Shown here: in pieces, positions 25,221-33,549 of the stretch
Layout: the number at the start of each line of letters is the position of its first letter
Numbering within the stretch: the stretch's first letter is position 1
Source: Faecalicatena contorta
GTDB lineage: Bacteria; Bacillota; Clostridia; Lachnospirales; Lachnospiraceae
Assembly (NCBI RefSeq): GCF_021531895.1
Contig: NZ_JAFBIX010000001.1
Coordinates: 1 to 64,000, forward strand
Direction: 5' to 3'
DNA length: 64,000 nucleotides
Program-made: the position numbers and the translations under genes
Notes under the pieces: generated by a model
Seen by the model: the letters and a program-made list of their open reading frames with translations, nothing else
What the model was told of the DNA's origin: nothing
Databases searched by the model: none

Positions 25221-28155
25221 TTTATGGGACCGGATCAAAACCGGAATATTGGAATTCTTACAATCCCGAATATTTGTTATCATTGTAGTATTTTGTGTAA
25301 TGTCAGCAATTCTTGTTCAGCGTGTCTTTTACCTGCAGATTGTCAAAGGCCAGGAATATTATGATGACTATAAACTTCAGATTCAGAAGACGAAGGAAGT
25401 TCAAGGTACCCGTGGTAATATATACGATCGCAATGGTAACCTTCTTGCATATAACGAACTGGCATATTCTGTAACGATTGAAGATACCGGAGAATATGAC
25501 AGTATCAAGCAAAAAAACAAAGAGATGAATAAAGTCATTACAACCGTCATTGAGATGGTCGAATCCAATGGAGATACTGTAATCAATAGTTTTGGCATTA
25601 TTCTGGATAATGATAACGAGTATATGTTTGTCCATGAAAATGAGACACAGAAATTAAGATTTATCGCCGATGTGTTTGGCAAAAAAACAATTGACGAATT
25701 GTCTAAAAAACAACAAAATATGTCTGCGCAGGATATCATTGATTATTTGTGTACAGACGAAATATATGGTTATGGAATTGACCAGAAAAAAATGGAAAAA
25801 GAAGATGTGTTGAAGTTGATAAATGTCCGCTACGCAATTTCTTTGAATAATTTCCAAAAATATATAACAACTACAATCGCAGAAGATGTCAGTGAAGAAA
25901 CGGTTGCAGATGTTATGGAAAATCTAGATAGTCTGCAGGGAGTCAATATCGAAGAAGAATCTTTAAGAAGATATACAGACAGTTACTGTTTTGCCAATAT
26001 TATTGGATATACCGGACAGATCTCCCAGGAAGAATATGATGCATTAAGCAAAGAAGAGCAAGAAACATATTCAAAAACGGACACTGTAGGAAAGTCTGGA
26101 CTGGAAAAGACGATGGATACCATGCTTCAAGGGAAAAAAGGAGAAGTAAAACTATACGTTAACAGTGTCGGAAAGGTTATTGAGACAGTAAAAGGAAAAG
26201 ATCCTGAAGCTGGAAACGATGTCCATCTTACGATTGACGCGAATCTTCAAAAAGCTGCATATCATATCATTGAACAGGAATTAGCCGGAATTCTTCTGGC
26301 GAAGATACAAAACGCATTAGATTATGATCGAAATCAGGTCGAGGATGGAAGCGATGTTATCATTCCTATTGGTGATGTATACAATACCTTTATCAGCAAT
26401 GATATTCTGGATATGACACATTTTGGTGAAGAGGATGCCGGCGCTGCCGAACAGGAAGTCTATGGTATCTTTACCAACAGAAAAGAAGAGGTTGTTCAGC
26501 AAATTTCTGACATTCTCCAGGATACAAATGCTGCTGCATATAAAGATCAGCCTAAAGAGATTCAGGCATATTTAACCTATCTTGTGACAGATGTTCTGAC
26601 AAATGGGACTCAGATTATTATGCCAGATGCTATTAATACCAATGACAGTACTTATAAAGCATGGAAAGACGACGAAAGCATTAATATCAATACGTATTTA
26701 AATTATGCAATTTCTCAAAACTGGATCGATACTTCTCTGTTAAAAGAATATGTTTCAAAAGGTGAAGAATATTCCGATTCCAGTGAACTTTATCAGGGAA
26801 TTGTTGCGTATCTCCTTGATTACATCAGTTCTGATAATAGTTTTGATAAACTGATATACAAATATATGATCAAATCAGGCGAAGTCTCTGGAAGACAGAT
26901 ATGTCTGATGTTGTATGAACAGGGAGTTCTGGAATATGATCAGGCACAATATGATGGTCTGAATTCAGGTAGTATTACTGCCTATGATTTCCTTCGCGGT
27001 AAGATTCAGACACTGGAGATTACACCTGGACAACTTGCCTTAGAGCCTTGTACCGGTTCCATGGTTGTGACGGATCCGAACAGTGGTGAAGTACTTGCCT
27101 GTGTATCTTATCCTGGTTATGACAATAATCGTCTGGCAAATACCATGGATTCCAATTATTATAATAAACTGGTAACTGATCAGGCCAGACCATTCTATAA
27201 TAATGCAACACAAGAAAAAACTGCACCGGGTTCTACTTATAAACCGCTAGTCGCAATTGCCGGCTTGACAGAAGGGGTTATTGATGTGAATACAATTCTC
27301 CCTTGTACCGGTATTTATAAAAAAGTGGAACCAAATCCAAAATGCTGGATCTATCCGAATGCTCACGGCAGTTTAAATGTAGAAGGTGCTATTCAAAATT
27401 CATGTAATAATTTCTTCTATGAAGTAGGATATCGATTAAGTTTGCAAGATAGTGGCCTTGACCAGATTAGTTCTGACAACGTAGAAGGTAAAGCTACAAG
27501 CACATATTATTCTAGTGATCTGGGAACAGATACTTTGAAAAAATACGCGGAGGCGTTTGGCCTTGGAGAAACTTCGGGATTGGAAATTCCAGAATCTGAG
27601 CCACAGATATCCGATGAATCATCTGTCCCATCAGCGATTGGACAGGGTACTAACAATTATACAACGAGTCAGTTGGCAAGATATATTACAGCAGTTGCCA
27701 ATAAGGGAACTGTCTATAATCTAAGCCTGATTGATAAAGTCACTTCTGTAGACGGAGAAATCATTAAAGACTATGAGCCGGAAGTAACAAACACCATAAC
27801 GGATGTCGCATCTTCCACCTGGACGGCCGTTCATAACGGTATGCAAAGGGTAGTAACCGTCGCACATAGTGATATATTTTCCAAATTAAATTCCAGTGGC
27901 CTGTCTTTGTACGGGAAAACTGGTACTGCACAACAGAGTAACACACATCCTGACCACGGACTTTTCGTTGGATTCGTTCAAGATGAAAGTCAAGAGGTGG
28001 CATTTGCAATTCGTATTGCAAACGGATATAGTTCTACTTATGCTGCTGAAATTGGGAATAATGTGATGGAATACTATTATCAGATAACGCCGGAAAATGA
28101 AATCATTACCGGAGCAGCCGCAGAAATTAGTACAGGAACATCAGGAGGAGATTAA
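25213..28155 (+). CDS. mrdA: Class B penicillin-binding protein 2 (elongasome transpeptidase)
   Basis: Peptidoglycan transpeptidase that partners RodA. One transmembrane helix near residues 20-40 precedes the dimer/pedestal domain (GTRGNIYDRNGNLLAYNE) and the transpeptidase domain with Ser674 (STYK), Ser730 (SCN) and Lys902 (KTG). At about 980 aa it is long: roughly 250 residues (about 361-612) are inserted between the DANLQKAAYHIIEQEL helix and GSMVVTDPNSGEVLA. The start is taken as TTG 25213, eleven bases after AAAGGAG; the GTG at 25201 overlaps that SD. It sits between mreD and minC. Confidence 0.93.
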   Translation: MYNLWDRIKTGILEFLQSRIFVIIVVFCVMSAILVQRVFYLQIVKGQEYYDDYKLQIQKTKEVQGTRGNIYDRNGNLLAYNELAYSVTIEDTGEYDSIKQKNKEMNKVITTVIEMVESNGDTVINSFGIILDNDNEYMFVHENETQKLRFIADVFGKKTIDELSKKQQNMSAQDIIDYLCTDEIYGYGIDQKKMEKEDVLKLINVRYAISLNNFQKYITTTIAEDVSEETVADVMENLDSLQGVNIEEESLRRYTDSYCFANIIGYTGQISQEEYDALSKEEQETYSKTDTVGKSGLEKTMDTMLQGKKGEVKLYVNSVGKVIETVKGKDPEAGNDVHLTIDANLQKAAYHIIEQELAGILLAKIQNALDYDRNQVEDGSDVIIPIGDVYNTFISNDILDMTHFGEEDAGAAEQEVYGIFTNRKEEVVQQISDILQDTNAAAYKDQPKEIQAYLTYLVTDVLTNGTQIIMPDAINTNDSTYKAWKDDESININTYLNYAISQNWIDTSLLKEYVSKGEEYSDSSELYQGIVAYLLDYISSDNSFDKLIYKYMIKSGEVSGRQICLMLYEQGVLEYDQAQYDGLNSGSITAYDFLRGKIQTLEITPGQLALEPCTGSMVVTDPNSGEVLACVSYPGYDNNRLANTMDSNYYNKLVTDQARPFYNNATQEKTAPGSTYKPLVAIAGLTEGVIDVNTILPCTGIYKKVEPNPKCWIYPNAHGSLNVEGAIQNSCNNFFYEVGYRLSLQDSGLDQISSDNVEGKATSTYYSSDLGTDTLKKYAEAFGLGETSGLEIPESEPQISDESSVPSAIGQGTNNYTTSQLARYITAVANKGTVYNLSLIDKVTSVDGEIIKDYEPEVTNTITDVASSTWTAVHNGMQRVVTVAHSDIFSKLNSSGLSLYGKTGTAQQSNTHPDHGLFVGFVQDESQEVAFAIRIANGYSSTYAAEIGNNVMEYYYQITPENEIITGAAAEISTGTSGGD

Positions 28156-28173
28156 GGGAAAGGATGACCATAT

Positions 28174-28764
28174 GTGAAAGAACCGGTACTCATTAAGAGT
28201 AACAGATACGGCATCACCATCTATTTTGAACCGGATATACCTTACAAAGAACTGATATCCGAGGTGGAAAATAAATTCCAGGCTTCTGCACATTTCTTTA
28301 ATCATGCAGAAATGGCTGTGGAATTTGAAGGCCGTACTTTCACAAAAGAAGAAGAGCAGTATCTGACAGAAGTTATTCAAGATGCTGCCGGGATACGTAT
28401 ATTATGTATTATCGAAAAAGATACTGTTACAGAAAAGATTCATAAACGAATGCTGGATGAAAGTCTGAAAGCCATCCATGAGAGAGACGGCAGGTTTTAT
28501 AGAGGTACGCTAAGAGAAAGACAGATTTTAGAATCTGAAACAAGTATCGTGATTATCGGTGACATCGAGGAAGGTGCCAAAGTGATATCAAAAGGAAATG
28601 TCATATCTACTGGTACAATTTACGGAACTGTCATTGCCGGTGCATCTGGTCGTTACGATGCGATAATAGCAGCACTCCAAATAAAGCGCGCAAAGCTAAA
28701 AATAGGAGACATTGAAGTAAAACCAGTAATAGGAGGAAGTTATTCATGGGCGAAGTTATTGTAA
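28174..28764 (+). CDS. minC: Septum site-determining protein MinC
   Basis: FtsZ-polymer inhibitor recruited to the membrane by MinD. The 196-residue protein has the N-terminal FtsZ-inhibiting domain and, from about residue 105, the right-handed beta-helix domain (RGTLRERQILESETSIVIIGDIEEGAKVISKGNVISTGTIYGTVIAGA...) that binds MinD. GTG start at 28174 with AAAGGA upstream. The final 19 bases overlap minD, a sign of coupled translation. Confidence 0.93.
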   Translation: MKEPVLIKSNRYGITIYFEPDIPYKELISEVENKFQASAHFFNHAEMAVEFEGRTFTKEEEQYLTEVIQDAAGIRILCIIEKDTVTEKIHKRMLDESLKAIHERDGRFYRGTLRERQILESETSIVIIGDIEEGAKVISKGNVISTGTIYGTVIAGASGRYDAIIAALQIKRAKLKIGDIEVKPVIGGSYSWAKLL

Positions 28765-29537
28765 TTACATCAGGAAAAGGTGGAGTCGGCAAAACGACAA
28801 CAACAGCAAATATAGGTGCAGGTCTATCAAAATTCGACAAAAAAGTTGTGGTCATAGATACAGATCTTGGTCTTCGCAATCTTGATGTAGTCATGGGACT
28901 TGAAAATCTGATTGTCTATAATCTTGTAGATGTGATTGAAGGGACTTGTCGATTAAAACAGGCATTAATTCGTGATAAACGCTATGAAAATCTCTATCTT
29001 TTGCCTTCAGCACAGACAAAAGACAAATCAGCAATATCGCCAGGTCAGATGAAAAAACTGACTTCTGAATTAAAAGAAGAATTTGATTACATACTTTTGG
29101 ATTGTCCGGCTGGAATTGAACAAGGATTTCAAAATGCGATTGCTGGTGCAGACCGCGCTATCGTAGTGACAACACCTGAAGTATCTGCAATCCGAGATGC
29201 AGATCGAATCATTGGTCTGTTGGAAAAGAACCAGATAAAAACAATTGATCTGATCATCAATCGAATTCGTATGGACATGGTAAAACGTGGAGATATGATG
29301 TCTATAGATGATGTAACGGAGATATTATCCGTTCCTTTGATCGGAGCACTTCCTGATGATGAACAGGTAGTCATTGGAACTAATCAGGGCGAACCGGTCG
29401 TTGGATTAAATTCTCAGGCCGGGACAGCATATATGAACATCTGTAAGCGGATCATGGGAGTAGAAGTTCCATTTATGGATCTGGAACATAACACTGGTAT
29501 TTTTTCAAAGCTTTCACACCTCTTCAAAAAAGAATAG
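28746..29537 (+). CDS. minD: Septum site-determining ATPase MinD
   Basis: Membrane-binding ParA/MinD ATPase of the division-site selection system (263 aa). The deviant Walker A GKGGVGKTTTT is at residues 9-19; DTDLGLRNLDVVMGLENL and LLDCPAGIE follow, and the C-terminal amphipathic tail (GIFSKLSHLFKKE) is the membrane-targeting helix. AGGAGGAAG before the ATG is a strong SD. minE follows after 12 bases, so this organism has a complete MinCDE set rather than the MinJ/DivIVA type of Bacillus. Confidence 0.97.
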   Translation: MGEVIVITSGKGGVGKTTTTANIGAGLSKFDKKVVVIDTDLGLRNLDVVMGLENLIVYNLVDVIEGTCRLKQALIRDKRYENLYLLPSAQTKDKSAISPGQMKKLTSELKEEFDYILLDCPAGIEQGFQNAIAGADRAIVVTTPEVSAIRDADRIIGLLEKNQIKTIDLIINRIRMDMVKRGDMMSIDDVTEILSVPLIGALPDDEQVVIGTNQGEPVVGLNSQAGTAYMNICKRIMGVEVPFMDLEHNTGIFSKLSHLFKKE

Positions 29538-29549
29538 GAGGATATAAGA

Positions 29550-29762
29550 ATGCTGAAAAGATCTTCTGTTTCTATCGCAAAGAACCGATTGAAAGCATTG
29601 GTCGTATCTGACCGTGTGCAATGTACTCCAGAAGCATATGATAATATTTGCAAAGAATTATATGAATCCCTTTCCAAATATTTTGAACTTACAGAAGAAA
29701 ATTTTCAGGTAGATATAAAACGGACACAAGTTATTATTACATTTGCAGGAGAAGAAACGTGA
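29550..29762 (+). CDS. minE: Cell division topological specificity factor MinE
   Basis: MinD-ATPase activator (70 aa), which drives pole-to-pole or dynamic Min patterns. The N-terminal amphipathic and contact helix region (SVSIAKNRLKALVVSDR) is followed by the dimeric topological specificity domain with IKRTQVIITFAGEE. It is shorter than the E. coli protein (88 aa), as in other Clostridia. The stop overlaps the rodA GTG by four bases. Confidence 0.93.
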   Translation: MLKRSSVSIAKNRLKALVVSDRVQCTPEAYDNICKELYESLSKYFELTEENFQVDIKRTQVIITFAGEET

Positions 29763-30883
29763 GATTACCTAGATTTACAAAACCTTATCATTTAAAAGAT
29801 TATAAATTCAGCTTAATCATCCTTGTCGTAGCAATATCCATACTGGGGGTTCTTGCTGTCGGCAGTGCCAAACCGGCTTATCAGTCTAAACAGATTTTAG
29901 GACTTGGAATTGGTCTTGTCGTCATGGTTATAATATCGTTGATTGATTATGTATGGATCTTGAATTTTTATTGGCTGATTTATCTGTTCTCAATAGTGAT
30001 TTTGGCTGTAGTTCTGGTTTTTGGAACAGAAGTCAATGGTGCAACTCGTTGGATCGATCTTGGTTTTACAACATTCCAGCCGTCCGAACTTGCCAAGATT
30101 CTATTGATTCTGTTTTTCGCCAAATTTATCATGGAGCATGAGGAAGATATCAGTGACAAATTTACGATTATAAAATATGCGATTCTTGCAGGAATACCGC
30201 TTGTATTAATCGTATCAGAGCCTAATCTTTCTACGACTATTTGTACGGCAGCAGTTATCTGTATTTTAATCTATATCGGAGGTCTGAGTTATAAATTTAT
30301 TGGAACAGTATTGGTCGTTCTTGTTCCGGTCGCAATTATTTTCCTAAGCATTGTAGTTCAGCCCAACCAACCGCTCTTAAAAGATTATCAGCAGAAACGT
30401 ATCCTTGCCTTTCTGGAACCAGAAAAATATGCCAGTGATGAAGCATATCAACAAAAGAATTCTGTGATGGCAATCGGTTCCGGTCAGTTGACAGGAAAAG
30501 GGTTAAATAATAATACGACCACCTCTGTCAAAAATGGGAATTTCATCTCTGAGCCGCAGACAGACTTTATTTTTGCAATTGTAGGTGAAGAACTTGGTTT
30601 TATTGGTAGTTGTATAGTTATTGCGTTATTGTTATTAATTGTGATACAATGTATTTTAATAGGTACTCGATCGCAGGACCTGGCGGGAAAGATCATCTGT
30701 TGTGGAGTGGGCAGTCTTATTGGTGTCCAAAGTTTTATTAATATAGGTGTTGCCACACAGTTATTACCTAATACCGGAGTTCCGTTACCATTCGTAAGTT
30801 ATGGGCTGACTTCTCTAGTTAGTTTATATATGGGTATAGGTTTTGTCTTGAACGTCGGGTTGCAACCGAAAAAATATCAATAA
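29759..30883 (+). CDS. rodA: RodA, SEDS-family peptidoglycan glycosyltransferase
   Basis: Polytopic (about 10 helices) SEDS protein that polymerises lipid II in the elongasome with PBP2. Family signatures: FGTEVNGATRWIDLGFTTFQPSELAKI (residues about 85-112), the large extracellular loop with KRILAFLEPEKYASD (putative catalytic region), QTDFIFAIVGEELG and PNTGVPLPFVSYG near the end. It is assigned RodA rather than FtsW because of its position beside mreBCD-pbp2. GTG start with SD GGAG. Confidence 0.93.
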   Translation: MRLPRFTKPYHLKDYKFSLIILVVAISILGVLAVGSAKPAYQSKQILGLGIGLVVMVIISLIDYVWILNFYWLIYLFSIVILAVVLVFGTEVNGATRWIDLGFTTFQPSELAKILLILFFAKFIMEHEEDISDKFTIIKYAILAGIPLVLIVSEPNLSTTICTAAVICILIYIGGLSYKFIGTVLVVLVPVAIIFLSIVVQPNQPLLKDYQQKRILAFLEPEKYASDEAYQQKNSVMAIGSGQLTGKGLNNNTTTSVKNGNFISEPQTDFIFAIVGEELGFIGSCIVIALLLLIVIQCILIGTRSQDLAGKIICCGVGSLIGVQSFINIGVATQLLPNTGVPLPFVSYGLTSLVSLYMGIGFVLNVGLQPKKYQ

Positions 30884-30895
30884 GGAGTGAGAACA

Positions 30896-31291
30896 ATGAA
30901 CATTGGCCTGATAGCGCACGATTCAAAAAAGACTTTAATGCAAAATTTTTGTATTGCATATAGAGGCATCCTTAGTAAACACAATCTATATGCGACCGGA
31001 ACAACCGGACGCTTAATTGAAGAAGTAACCAATCTGAATGTCCACAAGTATCTTGCCGGACCATTGGGGGGTAAGCAGCAGTTAGGTGCACAGATTGCAC
31101 AGAATGATATTGACGCGCTTATCTTTTTAAGAGAGCCCAATAACCCAAAACCTCATGAACCAGATGTGAATGACGTTATACGTCTCTGTGATATGTATAA
31201 TATCCCGATGGCAACCAATCTTGCCACCGCAGAATTAATTATATTAGCAATTGATAGAGGAGATCTTGATTGGCGTGAAATGTATCGGTAA
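30896..31291 (+). CDS. mgsA: Methylglyoxal synthase-like protein with altered active site
   Basis: Fold and length (131 aa) of methylglyoxal synthase, which converts dihydroxyacetone phosphate to methylglyoxal and phosphate. IAHDSKK, YATGTTGRLIEE, PHEPD and ATNLATAELI match the family, including the His-Asp pair and His98/Asp101 of the E. coli enzyme. However, the catalytic base Asp71 (canonical GGDQQ) is Lys60 here (GGKQQ), and the Asp91 position reads Glu (REP instead of RDP/WDP). Both are clear in the DNA (AAG and GAG codons). Catalysis may be lost or changed. The ATG at 30896 follows AAGGAG; the gene overlaps the next by 17 bases. Confidence 0.85.
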   Translation: MNIGLIAHDSKKTLMQNFCIAYRGILSKHNLYATGTTGRLIEEVTNLNVHKYLAGPLGGKQQLGAQIAQNDIDALIFLREPNNPKPHEPDVNDVIRLCDMYNIPMATNLATAELIILAIDRGDLDWREMYR

Positions 31292-32249
31292 GTTTGGCAA
31301 GGTGCTAATTGTTATTACTTCTTTTTTACTTCTTGTATCAGGATGTGGAAAAAAGGAAGAAGTAGTAGCAGCATATGAAACAGAAAACTATAACAAAGCT
31401 ATTTATAAAGCTGATTTATTTGCAGATAATTTGTGTGTAGTTTCCGAAGACGTTGATCTGGAGGGGACTCCTGATACTTCAGGTTTACATGCAGCTGCTT
31501 TATTTGACTTGGATGGAAAAAAAGTTGATTTTTCATATCATGTTTTTGAAAGATTATATCCAGCAAGTACAACAAAGATATTAACTGCGCTGGTGGCACT
31601 AAAAAATGCAGATTTGTCGGATATGGTGACAGTTTCTACCAATGCAGACGCCGCAAGATTTGCAGCAGATGAACAGACTTGCGGAATCCATGCGGGAGAC
31701 CAGCTTACACTTTCTGATCTGCTTTATGGGCTCCTTTTATATTCAGGAAATGATAATGCTGTTGCAATTGCTGAGTATGTAGGTGGAAGTATGGATCATT
31801 TTGTGCAAATGATGAATGATGAAGCACAGGATTTATTAGCTACAGGCACACATTTTGTAAACTCTAATGGTCTTCACAATGAAAATCATTATACAACTGC
31901 TTATGATCTGTATTTGATTTTCAATGAATGCCTAAAATATGATGAATTTGTTAATATTATCAGTGCTGATTCTCATGTAGCTTCTATTACAGGGGCAGAC
32001 GGAACCGTTCGACAGATCACCTGGCAGCCAACGAATTTTTATGCGACTGGTGAAGCTGAATTACCCGATTCTGCGACAGTTATCGGCGGTAAGACCGGAA
32101 CAACCCAGGAAGCAGGAAATTGTCTGATCCTATTAGAAAAAGGCGCTAATGAGCATCCATATATCTCCATTGTAATGGGCGCAGATACAAAAGGTATCCT
32201 TTATCAGGATATGACAATGCTAATAAATGCGATACCAGAAAAGCAATAA
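31275..32249 (+). CDS. Lipoprotein D-alanyl-D-alanine carboxypeptidase (class C-type PBP / DacA-like)
   Basis: Serine peptidase S11 domain that trims the terminal D-Ala from muropeptide side chains. The N-terminus is a lipoprotein signal (GKVLIVITSFLLLVSGCGKK) with lipobox VSGC, so the enzyme should be tethered by lipid. Active-site motifs: STTK in PASTTKIL, SGN in YSGNDNA and KTG in GGKTGTT. The C-terminal beta-sandwich and amphipathic anchor helix of standard DacA are missing; the protein ends about 50 residues after KTG. Start is uncertain: GTG 31275 (SD GAGGAG 12 bases away) or TTG 31266. The mreB-to-dacA run ends in the hairpin at 32249-32278. Confidence 0.88.
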   Translation: MKCIGKFGKVLIVITSFLLLVSGCGKKEEVVAAYETENYNKAIYKADLFADNLCVVSEDVDLEGTPDTSGLHAAALFDLDGKKVDFSYHVFERLYPASTTKILTALVALKNADLSDMVTVSTNADAARFAADEQTCGIHAGDQLTLSDLLYGLLLYSGNDNAVAIAEYVGGSMDHFVQMMNDEAQDLLATGTHFVNSNGLHNENHYTTAYDLYLIFNECLKYDEFVNIISADSHVASITGADGTVRQITWQPTNFYATGEAELPDSATVIGGKTGTTQEAGNCLILLEKGANEHPYISIVMGADTKGILYQDMTMLINAIPEKQ

Positions 32250-32278
32250 GAGGGGCATCTCGAACGGGATACCCCTCT
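32249..32278. terminator. Hairpin between convergent dacA-like and DUF378 genes
   Basis: AGAGGGGCATCTC pairs with GGGATACCCCTCT with one C-A mismatch and one G-U pair; the loop is only four bases. It begins on the last bases of the carboxypeptidase stop codon and lies 20 bases beyond the end of the leftward DUF378 gene. T-tracts on either side are weak, so it is a probable, bidirectional terminator. Confidence 0.5.
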
Positions 32279-32298
32279 TATCTGTAAAAACCATATTA

Positions 32299-32499
32299 TT
32301 ATGAAAAACTGGTGACTCTGCCGTACAAACTAATAAGATAAAGGCCGCACAGCCCGACAATTGTGTAGATAATACGTGAAATCCACGAAAGATTACCGAA
32401 TAGAAATGCCACCAGATCAAAACGGAATATCCCAATCAAAAGCCAGTTAATGGCACCTATGATTACGATTGTCAGAGCGGTATTATCAAACCATTTCAT
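32299..32499 (-). CDS. DUF378 membrane protein
   Basis: A 66-residue protein with two membrane helices, matching DUF378 (YuzA-like). The family opening is clear: FDNTALTIVIIGAINWLLIGIFRFDLVAFLFG, followed by IIYTIVGLCGLY. Function unknown. It is the only leftward gene in the first 39 kb. AAAGGAGG precedes the ATG, and a promoter (TTGATA-N18-TATAAT) reads into it. The 15-base stretch upstream that overlaps this SD is shared with the his operon leader. Confidence 0.88.
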   Translation of the reverse strand: MKWFDNTALTIVIIGAINWLLIGIFRFDLVAFLFGNLSWISRIIYTIVGLCGLYLISLYGRVTSFS

Positions 32500-32551
32500 G
32501 TAAAATTCCTCCTTTTAACATGCTACCATTAGTATGGCTTATGGAGATATA

Positions 32552-32581
32552 ATTATACATGGGAAAGGAAAAAAATATCAA
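32552..32581 (-). promoter_or_regulatory. Promoter of DUF378 gene
   Basis: Reading leftward: TTGATA (32581-32576), an 18-base spacer and TATAAT (32557-32552). A second TATAAT on the + strand overlaps it (32548-32553) and may serve the rightward radical SAM gene, so two divergent -10 elements share bases. Between this promoter and the DUF378 SD lies the stretch (32514-32528) also found in the his leader. Confidence 0.5.
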
Positions 32582-33532
32582 ATGAATCAACAATTGCCAT
32601 ATTATCCTTATTCTGATTATTTAAAAAATAAATACGGTGAAAAAGTGTATAAGCTTCCGGTCAACCTTCCGGTCAGCTGCCCGAATCGCAGAAATGGTCA
32701 CGGATGCTCTTTTTGCGCTGAATCAGGGACTGGATTTGAAGCTATGGACTGTCATATTCCTGTTCATAAGCAATTAGAAAAAACAAAGGAATATATTGAA
32801 AATAGATATCATGCGCATAAATTTATTGCTTATTTTCAAAACTATACAAATACTTTTCTTCCATTAGATGATTTCGCGTTTTATATGAATGAAGCCGTAA
32901 AAGTTCCTGATATAATAGAGATTGCCGTCTCGACACGACCTGATTGTATCACCGAAAGTTATCTGGATGTTCTTCAGTCATTAAAAGAATCTTACCAGGT
33001 TGGAATCACAATAGAATTAGGGCTTCAAACTACAAACTGTCATACACTTCAAAGCATAAACCGTGGACATACATTGGCAGAATTTATAGATGCCGTTTTG
33101 AAGATTCATCGGTACGATTTTGATCTGTGTACTCATGTAATATTAAATCTGCCGGGAGATGATATGCTGGATGCCATTGAGAATGCAAAGATATTATCTG
33201 CACTTCATATACAAATCGTTAAAGCTCATTCACTGTACATTGCAAAAAACACACAGTTGTACAACGCCTACGAAAATGGTACAATAGCTTTATGTTCAAA
33301 AGAAGATTACATCAAAAGACTAGCTGCTTTTCTGGAATATCTAAGTCCAGATATCGCTGTGGAACGGCTCTTTAGCCGTATCCCGGAAAAAGATGCCGTA
33401 TTCTGTAATTGGGGTTGCAGCTGGTGGAAATTACGAGATGAATTGTTGACATATATGGAACAGACTAATAGTTATCAGGGAAAAGAATATCATTATCTGA
33501 ACGGAGCTGCTCTGAAAGAATTAGAGACATAA
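32582..33532 (+). CDS. TIGR01212 family radical SAM protein (YhcC-like)
   Basis: Radical SAM protein (316 aa) of the YhcC/TIGR01212 family, of unknown reaction. The family opening PYSDYLKNKYGEKVYKLPVNLPVSCPN is at the N-terminus. The cluster cysteines have the spaced arrangement CPNRRNGHGCSFC typical of this group. IAYFQNYTNTF, RPDCI, LGLQT and HVILNLPGD are the other conserved blocks. The ATG at 32582 was chosen because it gives the family N-terminus and has AAAGGAA upstream; an ATG at 32534 lies before a TATAAT box (32548-32553) and is less likely. Confidence 0.9.
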   Translation: MNQQLPYYPYSDYLKNKYGEKVYKLPVNLPVSCPNRRNGHGCSFCAESGTGFEAMDCHIPVHKQLEKTKEYIENRYHAHKFIAYFQNYTNTFLPLDDFAFYMNEAVKVPDIIEIAVSTRPDCITESYLDVLQSLKESYQVGITIELGLQTTNCHTLQSINRGHTLAEFIDAVLKIHRYDFDLCTHVILNLPGDDMLDAIENAKILSALHIQIVKAHSLYIAKNTQLYNAYENGTIALCSKEDYIKRLAAFLEYLSPDIAVERLFSRIPEKDAVFCNWGCSWWKLRDELLTYMEQTNSYQGKEYHYLNGAALKELET

Positions 33533-33549
33533 AACAGGAGGCTTTATTT

